8,685 nt of DNA from Elusimicrobiota bacterium. Its GTDB lineage: Bacteria; Elusimicrobiota; Elusimicrobia; Elusimicrobiales; UBA9959. The notes beneath the pieces were generated by a model. That model did not search any database, was not told the DNA's origin, and saw only the letters and a program-made list of their open reading frames with translations. The stretch spans positions 1-8,685 of the forward strand of contig DAOWGR010000117.1 in NCBI GenBank assembly GCA_030637365.1. Direction: 5' to 3'. Shown one piece after another: positions 6,784 to 8,685 of this stretch. The position numbers and the translations under genes are program-made. Numbering within the stretch: position 1 is the first letter of the stretch; every line of letters begins with the position of its first letter.

Positions 6784-7293
6784 TTAGCTCTCTATGGTTT
6801 TTTTTAGTTTTTGTATGGCGAGATAGGCGCTTTGCGAGCCGGTTTGAGTTAGCCTGTAGAGGCGGTTTCTTTTGGATCCTGACGCGATTATTTCGCCCTG
6901 TTTTATCTTTTTTGACAGCAATCTGTCCAGCCTTTCCGGCTCATAGCCGGATATTTTTAGGGATTTGGATAGGCTTATGGCGCTTATTTTACCGGCTTGG
7001 CCGCTTGCTTGGCTGGCGGATATGATGATTAAGGATGCTTCAACCGGGCTTATTTCCGGCGATTTTGCCTTCAGGATGTATAGATTATTGTCCTTGTTTT
7101 CCACTATCTTTTGCCAAAAAGCATGAACATTGGCTTTGTCTGGCGAGATGGCAATGGGCTGTTTGTCCGCCGGCTCATGGTTAGGCAGTTTGCTGAAGAA
7201 TTCGCGTTTTTCGCTTAATACAAAGTCTTCCGAGCCTTCGGCTTCAAATTCCGCCCCGGATGGGTGTTTTATTCTTAGTTTGTAGTTCTCCAT
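6784..7293 (-). CDS. Putative winged-helix DNA-binding protein with N-terminal beta domain
   Basis: A 169-residue soluble protein. Residues 1-36 (MENYKLRIKHPSGAEFEAEG, then SEDFVLSEKREFFSKL) look like a short beta-strand domain of the kind with an FEAEGSEEFV motif. A linker rich in Pro, Asp and Lys follows at about 37-55. Residues about 80-166 fit a winged helix: helices near 82-97, 103-115 and 118-130, then a wing GEIIASGSKRNRLYRLTQTG at 133-152. The wing ending in YRLTxxG is typical of winged-helix regulators. I infer DNA binding; the target is unknown. The ATG at 7293 is preceded by GAGAAAG (7296-7302), a usable though close ribosome-binding site. Its promoter carries phased direct repeats, so it may regulate itself. 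The opposite strand has an open frame (6774-7025) that is its shadow. Confidence 0.75.
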   Translation of the reverse strand: MENYKLRIKHPSGAEFEAEGSEDFVLSEKREFFSKLPNHEPADKQPIAISPDKANVHAFWQKIVENKDNNLYILKAKSPEISPVEASLIIISASQASGQAGKISAISLSKSLKISGYEPERLDRLLSKKIKQGEIIASGSKRNRLYRLTQTGSQSAYLAIQKLKKTIES

Positions 7294-7304
7294 GTCTTTC
7301 TCGT

Positions 7305-7346
7305 ATTATACGCCAATAGTTTAGCCTATAATTGAATATATGTCAA
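7305..7346 (-). promoter_or_regulatory. Sigma-70-type promoter for the winged-helix gene
   Basis: Read on the minus strand, TTGACA (7341-7346) is a perfect -35 box, followed after 17 bases by TAAACT (7318-7323), a four-of-six -10 box. This would put the start near 7311 and leave a short leader containing GAGAAAG. A perfect TATAAT lies closer to the gene (7305-7310) but has no good -35 partner and would give an almost leaderless message. Either could be used. Confidence 0.55.
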
Positions 7347-7385
7347 GATATGCCGTTTTATGCCAGCATATGTCAGGCAATGTTG
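7339..7385 (+). promoter_or_regulatory. Operator-like array: 7-base direct repeats with exact 10-base period
   Basis: TATGTCA (7339), TATGCCG (7349), TATGCCA (7359) and TATGTCA (7369) begin exactly 10 bases apart; AATGTTG (7379) is a weaker fifth unit. All units therefore face the same side of the helix. The first unit overlaps the -35 box of the minus-strand promoter, and the others extend upstream of it. This layout fits cooperative binding of a regulator to direct repeats, as known for OmpR/PhoB-type winged-helix proteins. The binding protein here is unknown; the adjacent winged-helix product is a candidate. Confidence 0.6.
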
Positions 7386-7779
7386 GCAAGTCTGTTGATA
7401 ATGCTTGATAAATGCCATGTGGGAGCGCGGGATATGCTCATAGGGCAGACCATAAACTCCCTGTAATTATAGAGAGATTTAAGGAATATGATTTTTGGGT
7501 TTTGAGCTTTGACTCTGTTCGGTTGTTGTCATATGCTTTATGCCTAATTAAGGCTGTTTTGCCCCCTTGAAAATGCCAATTTCACTTATGAAATCAAGCT
7601 TAAGGATGACAATCGGATTTCCCCCCTATTATCTTCGTTTTATTCGTTATTAAGGCAGATTAAGATTAAGTAAGCGACTTTGAATATCAGTGAATGGAAG
7701 ATATTTGAAATTTGCGCTTGCAAACATTCGTAAACGCTAATAACTCGCAACGCTATTAACGCAATAAAACGCTATGTGT
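7386..7779. other. Intergenic spacer between the two minus-strand genes
   Basis: About 390 bases without a credible gene. It contains a small hairpin GCCT/AGGC around AATTA followed by TGTTTT (7542-7560), and TTTGC/GCAAA around GCTT (7711-7724). The latter lies 3' of the minus-strand barrel gene but is followed only by a short T stretch, so it is at best a weak terminator. Confidence 0.35.
7733..7774 (-). repeat. Cluster of TAGCGTT direct repeats after the barrel gene
   Basis: On the minus strand, TAGCGTT occurs at 7768-7774, 7749-7755 and 7733-7739, with a variant TTGCGTT at 7758-7764. The cluster starts 5 bases after the stop codon of the barrel gene. Spacing is irregular (10, 9 and 16 bases). 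Role unknown; it may be chance in a short AT-rich 3' region. Confidence 0.35.
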
Positions 7780-8685
7780 TTAGAATTTTCCGATTACGGA
7801 GAAGGATATCAATTTTGTTTTTTCGGTTAAGGGCGCGTATACCCCTTGAGGCGTAAAAGTCGCGTAGACCGCGTTTAATGAAAGATTTTCACTCATGGGG
7901 TAGGCGGCTTTTAAATTCAGTTCGCTGCCGATTTGCAGAGAATCCGCCGTCGTATTTTGCGCCGCTTTAAATTTCATAAAATCAATTGAGAGAAGCAATT
8001 TTTTATATGGAAAATCTATGCCGAAATTTATTATATTAAGTCCGCTGACGCCGTCCGGCAAGCCATTTGCCGTGTTTGAAGTTTTTATCGTGTCATAGAG
8101 GCTCGCGCCCATTATGGCGCCATAGCCATCCCGTTCAAACCCTTTATATTTATGTCCGAATGCGGGCAAAAACATTTTATCCGTATCGGTTACGGCGGAT
8201 GAATTTCCCGATGATTTTCCATAGGCCAGCCTTGCCTTAACTTTGCCTAAAAAGCCCATTTTCTGCCGCCAAGAACCCTTCATCATGAAGGCGTGGCCTT
8301 GATAATTTATATTCCCCCCGACCGTTTTTGCCGCGTTGCCCGATTGTTTAACAAATTCTCCGTCAAAGTTTAAGTGTCCGCGCGAGAGAAAATATCTTAT
8401 GCCTGTGAAGTTTTTAGTTCGGCCATTTAGATTAAAACCGCTTTCCTGAGCGGGCGAGCCGTCATTGTTCTTAAAATAATAAAATTGCCATAATCCTTCA
8501 TCGGAGGGCAGATAAAAGCTGGCCCCCAATATTTTGGAGAATCCAGTTTCATTCCACAGCCTAAACGCGAAAAAATCGCCTTTTACGGACTTATACAATT
8601 TATTAAATTCAAGTCTTATGCCGGGAAAGCCCAGATTGTCGTCTGAAAGAGTTATGCCTTGCCCGAGCGTAAATTCCTGTCTGCC
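7780..8685 (-). CDS. Outer-membrane beta-barrel protein, C-terminal part (start outside window)
   Basis: The minus-strand frame is open to the end of the window, giving 301 visible residues ending VIGKF; the start lies beyond base 8685. The sequence alternates short amphipathic strands with Gly/Asn/Asp-rich turns throughout and ends in phenylalanine, as expected of an outer-membrane barrel inserted by the BAM complex. Near the visible N-terminus, GRQEFTLGQGITLSDD followed by GFPGIRLEF resembles the GRQxxxxGxG...GIRL motif of alginate-export (AlgE-like) porins. That suggests a substrate-specific channel, but the substrate cannot be read from the sequence. Strands such as LLLSIDFMKFKAA and LSLNAVYATFTPQG are typical of the C-terminal half of such barrels. 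A TTG at 8596-8598 is internal and not a start. The gene points the same way as the winged-helix gene, which has its own promoter. Confidence 0.75.
   Translation of the reverse strand, partial: GRQEFTLGQGITLSDDNLGFPGIRLEFNKLYKSVKGDFFAFRLWNETGFSKILGASFYLPSDEGLWQFYYFKNNDGSPAQESGFNLNGRTKNFTGIRYFLSRGHLNFDGEFVKQSGNAAKTVGGNINYQGHAFMMKGSWRQKMGFLGKVKARLAYGKSSGNSSAVTDTDKMFLPAFGHKYKGFERDGYGAIMGASLYDTIKTSNTANGLPDGVSGLNIINFGIDFPYKKLLLSIDFMKFKAAQNTTADSLQIGSELNLKAAYPMSENLSLNAVYATFTPQGVYAPLTEKTKLISFSVIGKF

Noticed and set aside
6774..7025. Plus-strand open frame of 83 codons
   Set aside because: Lies almost wholly antisense to the winged-helix gene, which has a better start, promoter and fold.

Overview
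The window looks like chromosomal DNA from a Gram-negative (diderm) bacterium of low to moderate G+C content. Two genes encode outer-membrane beta-barrels, and two more products carry a signal peptide or membrane segments. The lineage cannot be fixed from sequence alone. The mix of a ribosomal-S1-like protein, a large peptidase/propeller/barrel protein and a secreted HEAT protein is reminiscent of Elusimicrobiota or a similar uncultured diderm phylum, but that is an impression and not a result.

Left half (1-5080): four plus-strand genes lie close together: the 3' part of an rpsA-like S1 protein, a 947-residue secreted multidomain protein (HExxH peptidase, TolB-like propeller, Omp85-like barrel), an exported HEAT-repeat protein and a two-helix membrane protein. 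Gaps are about 40 to 150 bases and no clear terminator separates them, so they may be co-transcribed. The last three look like a small cell-envelope cluster behind a translation gene. A weak terminator candidate lies about 100 bases after the last stop.

Middle (5081-6783): about 1.7 kb without a convincing gene. It holds two copies of a 197-base tandem repeat with a conserved hairpin, then a second repeat pair 155 bases apart with two conserved hairpins. It also holds a recurring ATGGTRTTTT motif and three copies of a further short element. The plus strand is rich in T and G. In one hairpin the changes between copies leave only G-U or A-U pairs on the plus strand, which hints at a structured plus-strand RNA. 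An AT-rich stretch (6283-6480) and a featureless GT-rich stretch (6481-6783) follow.

Right half (6784-8685), minus strand: a 169-residue protein with a likely C-terminal winged helix is preceded by a promoter whose -35 box is overlapped by 7-base direct repeats spaced exactly 10 bases apart. This looks like an operator array, perhaps for autoregulation. Beyond a 0.5-kb spacer lies the C-terminal part of another outer-membrane barrel protein, whose start is outside the window.

The strongest candidates for something undescribed are the repeat/hairpin region (5300-6270) and the 10-base-phased operator at 7339-7385.
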